Source: Gemmatimonadaceae bacterium
GTDB taxonomy: Bacteria > Gemmatimonadota > Gemmatimonadetes > Gemmatimonadales > Gemmatimonadaceae
Assembly: GCA_025934775.1 (NCBI GenBank)
Contig: JAICWO010000021.1
Location: 1-64,000 of the forward strand
Length of the DNA stretch: 64,000 bases
Direction of reading: 5' to 3'
The translations under genes and the position numbers were made by a program. Below the pieces are notes generated by a model that saw nothing but the letters and a program-made list of their open reading frames with translations, was not told the DNA's origin and did no database searches. Of this stretch, positions 55,074-63,427 are shown piece by piece. Each line of letters begins with the position of its first letter. Position 1 is the first letter of the stretch.

Positions 55074-56926
55074 CCCTGCGCCTCGAAGATTACGCCGTCA
55101 TCGGCGACTGCGAGACCGCGGCCCTCGTCGGCCGGGATGGCTCCATCGATTGGCTCTGCTGGCCGCGGTTCGACTCGGGCGCGTGCTTCGCCGCGTTGCT
55201 CGGTGGGCCCGAGCACGGGCGATGGCTCGTCGCGCCGAAAGATCCGCACCCGCGCGTGCGGCGTGCCTACCGCGGCGACACGATGATTCTCGAAACCGAG
55301 TTCGAGACGGACGACGGCGCCGTGACGGTCATCGACTTCATGCCGCTGCGCGACCACCGATCGGACATCGTGCGCATGGTCGTCGGCAAGCGCGGGCGGG
55401 TTGCCATGCGAACGGAGATCGTGCTGCGATTCGACTACGGCTCGCTCGTGCCCTGGGTGAGCCGCCTCGACGACGGCCGCCTGCGCGCCATCGCCGGCCC
55501 CGACATGATCGTGATCGATTCCGCGGTGGAGCTGCACGGCGAGAACTTCACCACCGTCGGTGATTTCACGGTCGCCGAAGGCGAGTGCGTGTGGTTCACG
55601 ATGACATGGACGCCGTCACATCTCGAAGCACCGCGTTCCGCCGACGCGGACAAAGCGCTTCGCGTGACGGAACAGTTCTGGAACAAGTGGGTGCGGCGGT
55701 GCACGTACAGGGGCGAGCTCCGCGAGCCGGTGATCCGATCGTTGCTCACGCTCAAGACGCTCGCGTACACACCGACCGGCGGCATCGTCGCCGCACCGAC
55801 CACCTCGATCCCGGAGTGCATCGGCGGAAAACGGAATTGGGATTATCGATTCTGCTGGCTGCGCGACGCGACGCTGTCGCTGCTCGCGCTCATGGACGCC
55901 GGCTACTACCAGGAAGCCGGTGCGTGGCGCGACTGGTTGTTGCGCGCGGCGGCCGGCTCGCCAGATCAAGTGCAAATCATGTACGGCCTCGCCGGCGAGC
56001 GCATGCTGCTCGAGTGGGAGGTCGGCTGGCTTCCCGGCTACGAGTTCTCGCGACCCGTGCGCATCGGTAACGCGGCGCATCAGCAGCTTCAGCTCGACGT
56101 CTACGGCGAGGTGATGGACGCCCTGCATCAGGCGCGGAGCGGCGGCATCTCGGAGAGTGCGGAAGCGTGGGAGCTGCAGAAGGCGCTCGCGGAGCACCTC
56201 GCCGGGATCTGGGATCAGCCGGATCATGGCATCTGGGAGTCGCGCGGCGAGCCGCAGCAGTTCACGCACTCCAAGGTGATGGCGTGGGTCGCGATCGACC
56301 GCGCGGTGAAGAGCGCCGAACAGTTCGGCCTCGAAGGTCCCGTCGACCAGTGGAAGGCGCTGCGCCAGCGCATTCACGAGGACGTCTGCGAGCACGGCTT
56401 CAACACGAAGCTGGGGTCGTTCGTGCAGTCGTACGGCTCGGAGCTGCTCGATGCGAGTTTACTCATGATACCGCTCGTCGGCTTCCTGCCCGCGAGCGAC
56501 GCGCGCGTGCGCGGGACGGTGGAGTGTATCGAGCGGCGGCTGCTCGCCGACGGGTTCGTGATGCGCTACGACACGCGCGCGAGCAACGACGGGCTTCCCC
56601 CGGGCGAAGGCGCCTTCTTGGCGTGCAGCTTCTGGCTCGCCGACAACTACGTCCTCCTCGGCCGCACGGACGACGCGCGCAAGCTCTTCGACCGCCTGCT
56701 CTCACTGCGCAACGACGTCGGGCTGCTGTCGGAGGAATACGACGCAAAGCTCGGACGACAGGTCGGCAATTTTCCACAGGCATTCTCGCATGTGGCGATG
56801 CTGAGCACCGCCTTCAACCTCGGCCACGCCGAGCATCAGAACGCGCCGCGGCCGGCCGAGCAGCGCGCGACGCACAAGGCGCCGAGCCGAAAGCGCACGG
56901 CGAAAAAGGGCACGCGCGGGGGCTGA
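55070..56926 (+). CDS. GH15 family glycoside hydrolase (glucoamylase/trehalase-like)
   Basis: 618 residues. The N-terminal LEDYAVIGDCETAALVGRDG is the usual start of bacterial GH15 proteins; IDWLCWPRFDSGACFAALLG follows. The (alpha/alpha)6 domain contains GGKRNWDYRFCWLRDATLS and QPDHGIWESRG with a catalytic Glu. The tail (KAPSRKRTAKKGTRGG) is basic. No signal peptide, so it is cytoplasmic. It frees glucose from trehalose, maltose or dextrin. Translation is coupled to the glucose dehydrogenase upstream by an ATGA overlap. Confidence 0.9.
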   Translation: MTLRLEDYAVIGDCETAALVGRDGSIDWLCWPRFDSGACFAALLGGPEHGRWLVAPKDPHPRVRRAYRGDTMILETEFETDDGAVTVIDFMPLRDHRSDIVRMVVGKRGRVAMRTEIVLRFDYGSLVPWVSRLDDGRLRAIAGPDMIVIDSAVELHGENFTTVGDFTVAEGECVWFTMTWTPSHLEAPRSADADKALRVTEQFWNKWVRRCTYRGELREPVIRSLLTLKTLAYTPTGGIVAAPTTSIPECIGGKRNWDYRFCWLRDATLSLLALMDAGYYQEAGAWRDWLLRAAAGSPDQVQIMYGLAGERMLLEWEVGWLPGYEFSRPVRIGNAAHQQLQLDVYGEVMDALHQARSGGISESAEAWELQKALAEHLAGIWDQPDHGIWESRGEPQQFTHSKVMAWVAIDRAVKSAEQFGLEGPVDQWKALRQRIHEDVCEHGFNTKLGSFVQSYGSELLDASLLMIPLVGFLPASDARVRGTVECIERRLLADGFVMRYDTRASNDGLPPGEGAFLACSFWLADNYVLLGRTDDARKLFDRLLSLRNDVGLLSEEYDAKLGRQVGNFPQAFSHVAMLSTAFNLGHAEHQNAPRPAEQRATHKAPSRKRTAKKGTRGG

Positions 56927-56927
56927 G

Positions 56928-57806
56928 TTATTTCGCGATCAGCGCGACGCCGTTCCCCGGCTGCGGAAATCGGACGAACACCTCCGGGTCGTGACCCGGG
57001 ACGATGAGATCGGGGCTCGCCGCGATCGTCGTCATGCGGGCCTGCGCGCGCAGGTTGGAGAGCGAGTCGAGCGTCTGCGCGATCGGACGGTGCGTCGCGA
57101 GGTTCTCGTACAGATACATGTTGTCCGACGCGATGACGACGGTGCCTTCCTTCGTTCGGACGCCCACGTACTGCGACGCGAATGTATGTTTGCCGCCCGT
57201 GTACACGGTGATGCCGGGCATGATCTCCTTGGCGTCGCCGTCCACGAGCTGCACGCGTCCCGCGCGCGCGGCCGCCGCCAGCCGCTTCGCGTCGCCCGCG
57301 TCGATCATCCGGTCCTTCACGGCGCCCGTCGAATCCGTGTGATGATCGAACTCCTCGCGCTGAATCCAGATCATCGACTGGGGAAAGAGGTCGATCCCAT
57401 CCAGATGATCCCAGTGCACGTGCGAGATGATGAGATCGTGGATCTGCGCCGAAGTCACTCCGGCGCGCATGACCGCGGAATCGGGCGGCAGATAGTCCTT
57501 GGGGTGATACCGCCGCACCAGGTCGGCCCGGTGAAAGCCGGCGTCGACCAGCACGTCATGTCCATCAGATCCTTTTAATAACCAGACCATCATCGCGATG
57601 TCGATCCGGCGGCTCGTGTCGGCGCCCGTGATCAGGCCGGAGACGCGGAACGGAATGCTGGCGTACCGGATCGCGTAGACCTGATACGTCACCGGCGGCT
57701 CCTGCTCCGCGTGCACCGGCGCCGTGTCGCCGAGCGCCGCCCGCATGGCGGTGATCGAAACCGCCGCGGCCATGCAGGCGATGGTGCGTCGAATCGACCG
57801 CTTCAT
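56928..57806 (-). CDS. Secreted metallo-beta-lactamase-fold hydrolase (lactonase-like)
   Basis: 292 residues with an N-terminal signal. The zinc motif is LIISHVHWDHLDG (HxHxDH) near 125; TGGKHTFASQY and PGHDPEVF supply other ligands. GLITGADTSRRIDIAMMVWLL precedes it. The arrangement resembles AHL lactonases (AiiA/AttM type), but the substrate cannot be settled by sequence. It is the last gene of the glutamine synthetase-GNAT-lactonase operon and starts one base after the GNAT stop. Confidence 0.83.
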   Translation of the reverse strand: MKRSIRRTIACMAAAVSITAMRAALGDTAPVHAEQEPPVTYQVYAIRYASIPFRVSGLITGADTSRRIDIAMMVWLLKGSDGHDVLVDAGFHRADLVRRYHPKDYLPPDSAVMRAGVTSAQIHDLIISHVHWDHLDGIDLFPQSMIWIQREEFDHHTDSTGAVKDRMIDAGDAKRLAAAARAGRVQLVDGDAKEIMPGITVYTGGKHTFASQYVGVRTKEGTVVIASDNMYLYENLATHRPIAQTLDSLSNLRAQARMTTIAASPDLIVPGHDPEVFVRFPQPGNGVALIAK

Positions 57807-57807
57807 G

Positions 57808-58287
57808 TCATGCTCCGTCGTGAGTGTGCATCACGCGTTCGGAAGATCCTGTGGGAAGATCCTTCATGTAGCGCCGTCCGGTGTGGCGATAGGCGAGCGA
57901 CTCGTAGAACCGGTGCGCCTCGTCTCGATGCAGCGCGGTGTTGACGACCACGCGTTCGGCGCCGTGCTCGCGAGCCCAGTCCTCGACCGCGCGCACCAGC
58001 CGCCGCCCCGCTCCGCTGCGGCGCGCGCGTTCGTCGACGACGAGCAGCGAAAGCTGGGCGATCGGCGCGTCGTGGTTCATCGTGTGGCGCATGTGCACCG
58101 TCACGAGACCCAATACCTCGGTCGATCTCGTCACGACGAACCCGCGCGCGCCCTGGTCGGTGTCCAGGCGCGCGATGCGCGCTGGAATCACATCCGGCGT
58201 ACACGGGTAGCCAAGCTGCGTGCACAGCCGCGCCAGCGCCTCGGCGTCCTCAGGGGTCGGCTGCCGAACTTCGAAATCGGCGGACAT
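57808..58287 (-). CDS. GNAT N-acetyltransferase
   Basis: 159 residues. Motif A is LSLLVVDERARRSGAGRRLV with the acetyl-CoA loop RRSGAG; the C-terminal HRFYESLAYRHTGRRYMKD is typical. The N-terminus (EVRQPTPEDAEALARLCTQLG) is standard for small-molecule GNAT enzymes. Substrate unknown. It lies between glutamine synthetase (three bases upstream) and the lactonase-like gene, suggesting an amine or amino-acid substrate. Confidence 0.85.
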   Translation of the reverse strand: MSADFEVRQPTPEDAEALARLCTQLGYPCTPDVIPARIARLDTDQGARGFVVTRSTEVLGLVTVHMRHTMNHDAPIAQLSLLVVDERARRSGAGRRLVRAVEDWAREHGAERVVVNTALHRDEAHRFYESLAYRHTGRRYMKDLPTGSSERVMHTHDGA

Positions 58288-58290
58288 GCG

Positions 58291-59655
58291 TCAGTACTTC
58301 TCCAGGTAGCTGTCGAGCTCCCACTGGCTCACCTGCGTGATGTAGTCGCGCCACTCCTGCCGTTTGGCTTCCACGAAATGCGTGGTGATGTGTTCGCCGA
58401 GCGCGCTCTGAATGACGTCGTCTTTCTCGAGCTCGTCCAGCGCCTCATTGAGGTCGTGCGGCAGGTCGTCGATGCGAAGCCGGCGCTTCTCGCGGAAGCT
58501 CATCTCCCAGATGTTCTCATTCACGGGCTCGCGATAGTCGGCCTTCGTCTCGATGCCGTCGAGTCCCGCCGCGAGCATGACCGCGAGCGCGAGATACGGA
58601 TTCGCGGCCGGATCCGGCATCCGGAGCTCCACGCGCGTGCCGAGCCCGCGCCGGTCCGGCACGCGAATCAGCGGGGAGCGATTTCGCATGGACCACGCGA
58701 CGTTCACCGGCGCCTCGTAGCCGGGCACGAGGCGCTTATATGAGTTTACTAATGGATTGGTGATCGCGCACATGCCGCGCGCGTGCCGCAGCAGTCCGCC
58801 GATGTAATGCAGCGCCGCCGGCGAGAGCTCCCATTCCGCTTTGGGGGCCCAGAACGCGTTCTCCTTTCCCGTGAACAGCGACTGGTGCGTATGCATCCCG
58901 CTGCCGTTCTGCCCGAAGATCGGTTTCGGCATGAACGACGCGAGCAAGCCGAACTGGGTCGCGACATGCTTCACCACGAAACGGAACGTGGCGATGTTGT
59001 CCGCCGTCTTGAGCGCGTCGGCATAGCGGAAATCGATCTCGTGCTGGCCGTGCGCGACTTCGTGATGCGCGGCCTCCACCTCGAAGCCCATCCGCTCGAG
59101 CGTGTCGACCATGGCGCGGCGCGCATCCTCGCCGAGGTCGGCGGGCGCGAGATCGAAGTAGCTGCCCACGTCGTGCGTCGTCGTGCTCGCCTCACCGGTC
59201 TCGCTCGGTTTGAACAGGAAGAACTCCGCTTCCATTCCCGCGTTCATCGCATAGCCCATCGAGCGCGCCTTCGCGAGCACCGCCTTGAGCTGGCCGCGCG
59301 GGTCGCCGGCGAACGGCGCGCCGTTCGGCATCGCGATGTCGCAGATGAGCCGGCAGATGCGGTTCTCCGGATCGCCCCACGGGAACACGAGGAACGTGTC
59401 GAGGTCGGGCGTGAGGAGCATGTCCGACTCCTCGATGCGCACGAAGCCTTCGATCGACGATCCGTCGAACATGATGTCGCCGGCGAGCGCCTTCTCGAAC
59501 TGCGACGACGGAATCTCGACGTTCTTGTTGATGCCGAGAATGTCCGTGAACTGCAGACGCATGAACCGGACGTTGAGCTTTTCGGTGAGCTCGAGAATGT
59601 CCTTCTTCGAGGCGCCGGTGGTGTCCGGCGTGAGCGATCGGGTGCGCGGCGTCAC
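58291..59655 (-). CDS. glnA: Glutamine synthetase, type I
   Basis: 454 residues from GTG 59655. FTDILGINKNVEIP, DIMFDGSSIEGFVRI (beta-grasp end), AGMEAEFFLF, VAHGQHEIDFRYADALKTAD, NGSGMHTHQSL and RRGLGTRVELRMPDPAANPY are all canonical. It joins ammonia to glutamate with ATP. The N-terminal start is uncertain: the frame stays open upstream and no strong ribosome-binding site is seen. C-terminal ELDSYLEKY is normal for type I. No Tyr adenylylation site could be assigned with confidence. First gene of the operon. Confidence 0.92.
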   Translation of the reverse strand: MTPRTRSLTPDTTGASKKDILELTEKLNVRFMRLQFTDILGINKNVEIPSSQFEKALAGDIMFDGSSIEGFVRIEESDMLLTPDLDTFLVFPWGDPENRICRLICDIAMPNGAPFAGDPRGQLKAVLAKARSMGYAMNAGMEAEFFLFKPSETGEASTTTHDVGSYFDLAPADLGEDARRAMVDTLERMGFEVEAAHHEVAHGQHEIDFRYADALKTADNIATFRFVVKHVATQFGLLASFMPKPIFGQNGSGMHTHQSLFTGKENAFWAPKAEWELSPAALHYIGGLLRHARGMCAITNPLVNSYKRLVPGYEAPVNVAWSMRNRSPLIRVPDRRGLGTRVELRMPDPAANPYLALAVMLAAGLDGIETKADYREPVNENIWEMSFREKRRLRIDDLPHDLNEALDELEKDDVIQSALGEHITTHFVEAKRQEWRDYITQVSQWELDSYLEKY

Positions 59656-59794
59656 GGATTGGCGAGCGTGGCGGGTGAGATCGGTGAGAGCGATGTGGAA
59701 GCTGTTTGCGCGTCGTCGTGGTGTCAAACGGGCATACGGCTTGCGCGACCCGTGATTCGAGATTTCACGACGTACCCGGGCGAAGGAGAACACG

Positions 59795-60241
59795 ATGAAG
59801 ATTCAAGACATCATGACGCGCGACCCGAGCTGCGTGTCGCCGGATTCTACCGTGCGCGAAGCGGCGCAGCTCATGAAGCGCGACGACACCGGCATCATTC
59901 CGGTCGTCAACGGCAGCAGCGACAAGCGGCTGCTTGGCGTCATCACCGACCGCGACATCGCGATCCGCTGCGTCGCCGAAGGCAAGGACGGCAGCTGCCA
60001 TGTGCGCGACGTGATGAGCTCCGATGATCTCGCCACGTGCAATCTGAACGACGACGTCGACTCGGTGATGAACGCCATGCGCACCGAGAAAGTGCGTCGG
60101 ATTCCAATCGTCGATGAGCGTGGCTCCCTCGTCGGCATCGTCGCGCAGTCCGATGTGCTGCGGAAGACGCGCGACACGCACAAGGCGGGCGAGACGGTGG
60201 AGCAGATCTCCCAGCCCGGCGGGCAGCACAGTCAATCCTGA
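59795..60241 (+). CDS. CBS-domain pair protein
   Basis: 148 residues holding two CBS domains: DIMTRDPSCVSPDSTVREAA with GVITDRDIAIR, then VMSSDDLATCNLNDDV with GIVAQSDVLRK. CBS pairs bind adenine nucleotides or SAM and act as energy sensors. AAGGAG lies upstream of the ATG. The C-terminal tail is hydrophilic. A GC-rich hairpin closes the gene. Confidence 0.9.
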   Translation: MKIQDIMTRDPSCVSPDSTVREAAQLMKRDDTGIIPVVNGSSDKRLLGVITDRDIAIRCVAEGKDGSCHVRDVMSSDDLATCNLNDDVDSVMNAMRTEKVRRIPIVDERGSLVGIVAQSDVLRKTRDTHKAGETVEQISQPGGQHSQS

Positions 60242-60254
60242 TCGCCGTTTGTCT

Positions 60255-60302
60255 CGCGGCCCCGCGGTCGAGTCGTGCTTGGCGATCGACCGCGGGGCCG
60301 CG
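60255..60302 (+). terminator. Perfect 17-bp inverted repeat, terminator-like
   Basis: CGCGGCCCCGCGGTCGA (60255-60271) pairs exactly with TCGACCGCGGGGCCGCG (60286-60302), with a 14-base loop. It follows the CBS gene by 13 bases. There is no T-run after it, so termination would depend on stem strength or Rho. Confidence 0.65.
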
Positions 60303-60332
60303 TCGTCGAATGACGTGACGGCGTCGTCCGTG

Positions 60333-60338
60333 TAGCTT
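60333..60338 (+). promoter_or_regulatory. TAGCTT -10 box, leaderless promoter candidate
   Basis: TAGCTT ends six bases before ATG 60345, the same geometry as the boxes at 23819 and 44217. No ribosome-binding site fits between box and start. Confidence 0.45.
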
Positions 60339-60344
60339 TACCGC

Positions 60345-61160
60345 ATGGCTTCTCCGTCCTTACCAGAACAGCATCAAACCTGTCCGGGCTGCGGCGCGGA
60401 CGCGGTCGGCAAGTTCTGTTCGAATTGCGGCGCATCGTTGGCCGGCGCGGCGTGCGCCGCGTGCGGAGCCTCGTTGTCGCCGGGCGCGAAATTCTGTCAC
60501 CGCTGCGGCTCGCCCGTCGGCGCCGCCGACCCGCGCGTCGGTGAGCAGCGCAGCTTTTCGTCCGCGCTCCCATGGGGCGTTGCGGCGATCGCGCTGGTCG
60601 CGATCGTGGCGCTGGTGGCAGGACAGCGCTTCGGACGTACGTCATCCGGTGCGCCGAGCGCTGTCCCCGACAATGCCGCCGAGGCGATGAGCGCGGCCGC
60701 GCCGTTCGCCGGTGCCACGGGCAATGGTCAAGCACCCGACATCAGCAATCTCACACCGGCCGAAGCGGCGGTACGCCTGTACAATCGTGTGATGGAAGCG
60801 CACGAGAACGGCAGAGCTGATACGGTGCAGATGTTCGCGCCCATGGCGATCACCGCCTATCAGATGATTGGGAATCCCAATCTCGACGAGCGCTACGACA
60901 TGGGTCGCATTGCCGCGGTATCCGGCAATGAAACACTCGCGCGCGCCGAGGCGGACACCATTCTCGCCAAGCATCCGAATCATCTGCTCGGCCTCATTCT
61001 CGCCGGAAACGCCGCGCACCTGCGCAAGGACACTGCGGCGGAACGGAAGTATTACGATGCGCTGCACGCCGCCGCGCCAGCCGAACGCGGCAAGCAGTTG
61101 GAAGAGTACGTCACCCACGAGAACGACATCACGATCGCCCTCGACGCCAGACGTCCATGA
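60345..61160 (+). CDS. Double zinc-ribbon membrane protein with repeat-containing outer part
   Basis: 271 residues. Two zinc ribbons open the protein: CPGCGADAVGKFCSNCG and CAACGASLSPGAKFCHRCG. A membrane helix follows (LPWGVAAIALVAIVALVAG, near 77). The outer ~165 residues include a disordered linker and helical TPR-like segments (RAEADTILAKHPNHLLGLIL). The role is unknown; such proteins are often envelope-stress or secretion linked. Its stop overlaps the mqnD start (ATGA), so it is coupled to menaquinone synthesis. Confidence 0.75.
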   Translation: MASPSLPEQHQTCPGCGADAVGKFCSNCGASLAGAACAACGASLSPGAKFCHRCGSPVGAADPRVGEQRSFSSALPWGVAAIALVAIVALVAGQRFGRTSSGAPSAVPDNAAEAMSAAAPFAGATGNGQAPDISNLTPAEAAVRLYNRVMEAHENGRADTVQMFAPMAITAYQMIGNPNLDERYDMGRIAAVSGNETLARAEADTILAKHPNHLLGLILAGNAAHLRKDTAAERKYYDALHAAAPAERGKQLEEYVTHENDITIALDARRP

Positions 61161-61987
61161 CGACCATTCACGTTGCACATAGCCCGGACTCCGACGACGC
61201 CTTCATGTTCTACGCGCTCGCGTCCGGGAAGATCGACACCGAAGGCCTCACCTACGTGCACGAGCTGCAGGACATCGAGACGCTCAACCAACGCGCCATG
61301 CGCGGCGAGCTCGAGGTCACCGCGGTTTCCATCCACGCCTACGCCTATCTGTCTGACCGGTATGCGCTACTGCCCCACGGCGCCTCGATGGGCGACCGCT
61401 ACGGACCACGGCTCGTGTCACGCACGCCGATGTCGCGCGCGGATGTTCGCGGCAAACGGATCGCGATCCCGGGCAGGCTCACCAGCGCGTATTTGGCGCT
61501 CCAGTTGTTCGAGCCGGAGTTCGAGGCGGTCGTGATCCCGTTCGACCAGATCGAGGACGCGGTCGTCGACGGACAGGCTGACGTCGGGCTGCTGATCCAC
61601 GAGGGCCAGCTCACCTACCCTGAGAAGGGCCTGCACCTGATTGCGGATCTCGGCGAGTGGTGGTTCGGCGAGACGGGGCTCCCGCTGCCGCTCGGTGGCA
61701 ACGTGGTGCGCAAGGATCTGGGCGATGACATGACGCGGAAGATTTCGCGCCATCTACACGGCAGCATCGCGTATGGGTTGGAGCACCGGAAAGCTGCGCT
61801 CGACCATTCGATGCAATACGCGCGCGGGCTCGAACGCTCCAAGGCGGACGCGTTCGTTGGGATGTACGTCAACGATTGGACTCTGGACTACGGGGACCGC
61901 GGTCGCCAGGCGGTGAGGCTGTTCCTCGAGCGCGGCGTCGAGGCTGGCCTGATCACGAAATCCGTAACTGTCGAGTTTGTTGATTGA
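61157..61987 (+). CDS. mqnD: 1,4-dihydroxy-6-naphthoate synthase of the futalosine pathway
   Basis: 276 residues. HSPDSDDAFMFYALASGKID is the MqnD signature; GKRIAIPGRLTSAYLAL, VDGQADVGLLIHEGQL and GLPLPLGGNVV are also conserved. It converts cyclic dehypoxanthine futalosine to dihydroxynaphthoate on the way to menaquinone. The fold is a type 2 periplasmic-binding protein without a signal. A hairpin (61999-62022) ends the transcript. Confidence 0.9.
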   Translation: MTTIHVAHSPDSDDAFMFYALASGKIDTEGLTYVHELQDIETLNQRAMRGELEVTAVSIHAYAYLSDRYALLPHGASMGDRYGPRLVSRTPMSRADVRGKRIAIPGRLTSAYLALQLFEPEFEAVVIPFDQIEDAVVDGQADVGLLIHEGQLTYPEKGLHLIADLGEWWFGETGLPLPLGGNVVRKDLGDDMTRKISRHLHGSIAYGLEHRKAALDHSMQYARGLERSKADAFVGMYVNDWTLDYGDRGRQAVRLFLERGVEAGLITKSVTVEFVD

Positions 61988-61998
61988 CGGTTAGCGCA

Positions 61999-62022
61999 TC
62001 ACTGACCTTGCGGTCAGTGATC
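61999..62022. terminator. Bidirectional terminator hairpin overlapping a stop codon
   Basis: ATCACTGACC (61999-62008) and GGTCAGTGAT (62013-62022) pair perfectly round a four-base loop. It follows mqnD and overlaps the last codons of the convergent flavodoxin-like gene, whose stop lies in the right arm. No T-run is present. Confidence 0.7.
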
Positions 62023-62508
62023 GTGGTGTTGGTGGCCCTGTTCGTGGCCCATGCCGTGCCGCACCCATCCCACCACTTTCGCCGCGCGCGCTCCTAGCGC
62101 TCGCGCCCGCTCCTCGGGATCGACAAGGCCGCGCGGCGCCGAGACGATGATGCCTCCCAACCGGTCGATGCGACCGGGGAGCGCCGTGTTCTCGCCGCCC
62201 GCGACCGCGAACACGATGTTGGCGAATTGATCTGGTGGACGCACGCGCTCGAGCGCGTCGAGCAGAGTCGAGAGCTCCGCCGGTATCTCACCCGCCGCGG
62301 GACAGGCGATGAGCACTCCATCATACTCGAGCAGTTGCTCGGGCCCGGAGAGCTGCTTCACCCGCTGTCCAGTCGTCTGCTGGTGCGGCGCGCCCGCCAC
62401 GAGATCCACTTCGGTGAATCGGACGGCCGCAGCGCCTTCGGCTGCCGCCTCGGCGAGCGTGGAGGCCGGAGCCTCGGTGCCAAAAAACAATACGATCAGC
62501 TTCGGCAT
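62014..62508 (-). CDS. Flavodoxin-like protein with histidine-rich tail
   Basis: 164 residues from ATG 62508. A flavodoxin-type fold is suggested by MPKLIVLFFGTEAPASTLAE, LLEYDGVLIACPAAGEIPAEL and ANIVFAVAGGENTALPG. The FMN-binding TxTxxT loop is not clear. The last residues (GMGHEQGHQHHDH) form a metal-binding-like tail. A TAGTATAC element at about 62570-62577 could be its -10 box. A ten-codon longer start exists but is less likely. Confidence 0.65.
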   Translation of the reverse strand: MPKLIVLFFGTEAPASTLAEAAAEGAAAVRFTEVDLVAGAPHQQTTGQRVKQLSGPEQLLEYDGVLIACPAAGEIPAELSTLLDALERVRPPDQFANIVFAVAGGENTALPGRIDRLGGIIVSAPRGLVDPEERARALGARAAKVVGWVRHGMGHEQGHQHHDH

Positions 62509-62707
62509 GATGGTGTTTGGACCAGTCGTCGTCGTCACTGTGTGCGATCTTCTTGACGAAGCGCCTGGCCAAGTATACTAAGGCGTTGAAAAATCACCGA
62601 TGCGCGATGCATGTCGCTTACTCGGTATCAGGCATACGGCGTGCAGCCGAACGGCGGCCGTGTGCGGACGATTGATGCGCTGATCACATAACCCTCAGGA
62701 GGCGGGC

Positions 62708-63355
62708 ATGCCGCGAGGTGACGAGTTGCACGAGGAGTATTCCTTCTCCGATCGTGATGACGACGTCGACGATCTGGGTTACGGCGGTGGTGGCGGTGGT
62801 GGTGCGTCGTACGACGACGAGGATGAGGAGGATGGCGGCTGGATGACCCACAAGGACGAGAGCGACGACCTCTGGGACAGCGCAGAAGACGTGGATGACG
62901 ACGAGGAAGAGCCTGGACTCGAGCCCGTCGTCGAGGAAGAGGAGGAGGAAGTCGACGTCTTCGCGACGCCCCGCCGTCCTGGGCGCCCGCCGCGCGCTGC
63001 GACGCCCGCCGCTGCTCCCGTGAGCGCGCCGTCGGCGCCGGCGACGCCGTCATCGCACGCCGCGTCCCCCGCGGCTTCCGCCTCCGCTCCGGCGAAGAAA
63101 GCGGCGCCGGCAAAGAAGACCGCAAGCAACGGCGCGAAAAAAGTCGCCGCCAAGAAGCCGGCAAAGCAAGCGGCAAAGAAGAGCGGTACCAAGAAGGCCG
63201 CGAAGAAGAGCAGCGCGAAAAAGCCGGCGAAGAAGACCCCTCCCAAGAAGGCCGCCGCGAAGAAGGGCGGACCGAAAAAGGCCGCCAAAAAGAGCAGCCC
63301 AAAGAAGCCGGCCAAGAAGGGCGGCAAGAAGAGCGCGAAGAAAGGTCGTCGGTAA
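62708..63355 (+). CDS. Bipolar histone-H1-like protein with acidic head and lysine-rich tail
   Basis: 215 residues. The first ~85 are strongly acidic (DDEDEEDGG, DDDEEEPGL, EEEEEE) with a Gly8-like run. A GRPPR-type AT-hook (RRPGRPPRA) lies near 90. The last ~110 are Ala/Pro/Ser linker then Lys/Ala repeats (KKAAPAKKTA, KKPAKKTPPKKAAAKK and similar), as in bacterial histone H1-like nucleoid proteins. AGGAGG precedes the ATG. It likely binds DNA with a self-inhibiting acidic domain; that function is inferred. Confidence 0.75.
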   Translation: MPRGDELHEEYSFSDRDDDVDDLGYGGGGGGGASYDDEDEEDGGWMTHKDESDDLWDSAEDVDDDEEEPGLEPVVEEEEEEVDVFATPRRPGRPPRAATPAAAPVSAPSAPATPSSHAASPAASASAPAKKAAPAKKTASNGAKKVAAKKPAKQAAKKSGTKKAAKKSSAKKPAKKTPPKKAAAKKGGPKKAAKKSSPKKPAKKGGKKSAKKGRR

Positions 63356-63383
63356 GCACCCCGCCCGCCTCGATCAACGACGC

Positions 63384-63408
63384 CGGAGCGATCCTCGCGA
63401 TCGCTCCG
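63384..63408 (+). terminator. Terminator-like hairpin after the H1-like gene
   Basis: CGGAGCGATC (63384-63393) pairs with GATCGCTCCG (63399-63408) across a five-base loop. TGTCGTTTAAT follows, a weak T-rich stretch that also contains the next promoter box. Confidence 0.6.
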
Positions 63409-63416
63409 CTGTCGTT

Positions 63417-63422
63417 TAATAT
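63417..63422 (+). promoter_or_regulatory. TAATAT -10 box, leaderless promoter candidate
   Basis: TAATAT ends five bases before ATG 63428. The gap CCAGG could also act as a weak ribosome-binding site, so the leaderless reading is less certain here than at the other three sites. Confidence 0.4.
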
Positions 63423-63427
63423 CCAGG

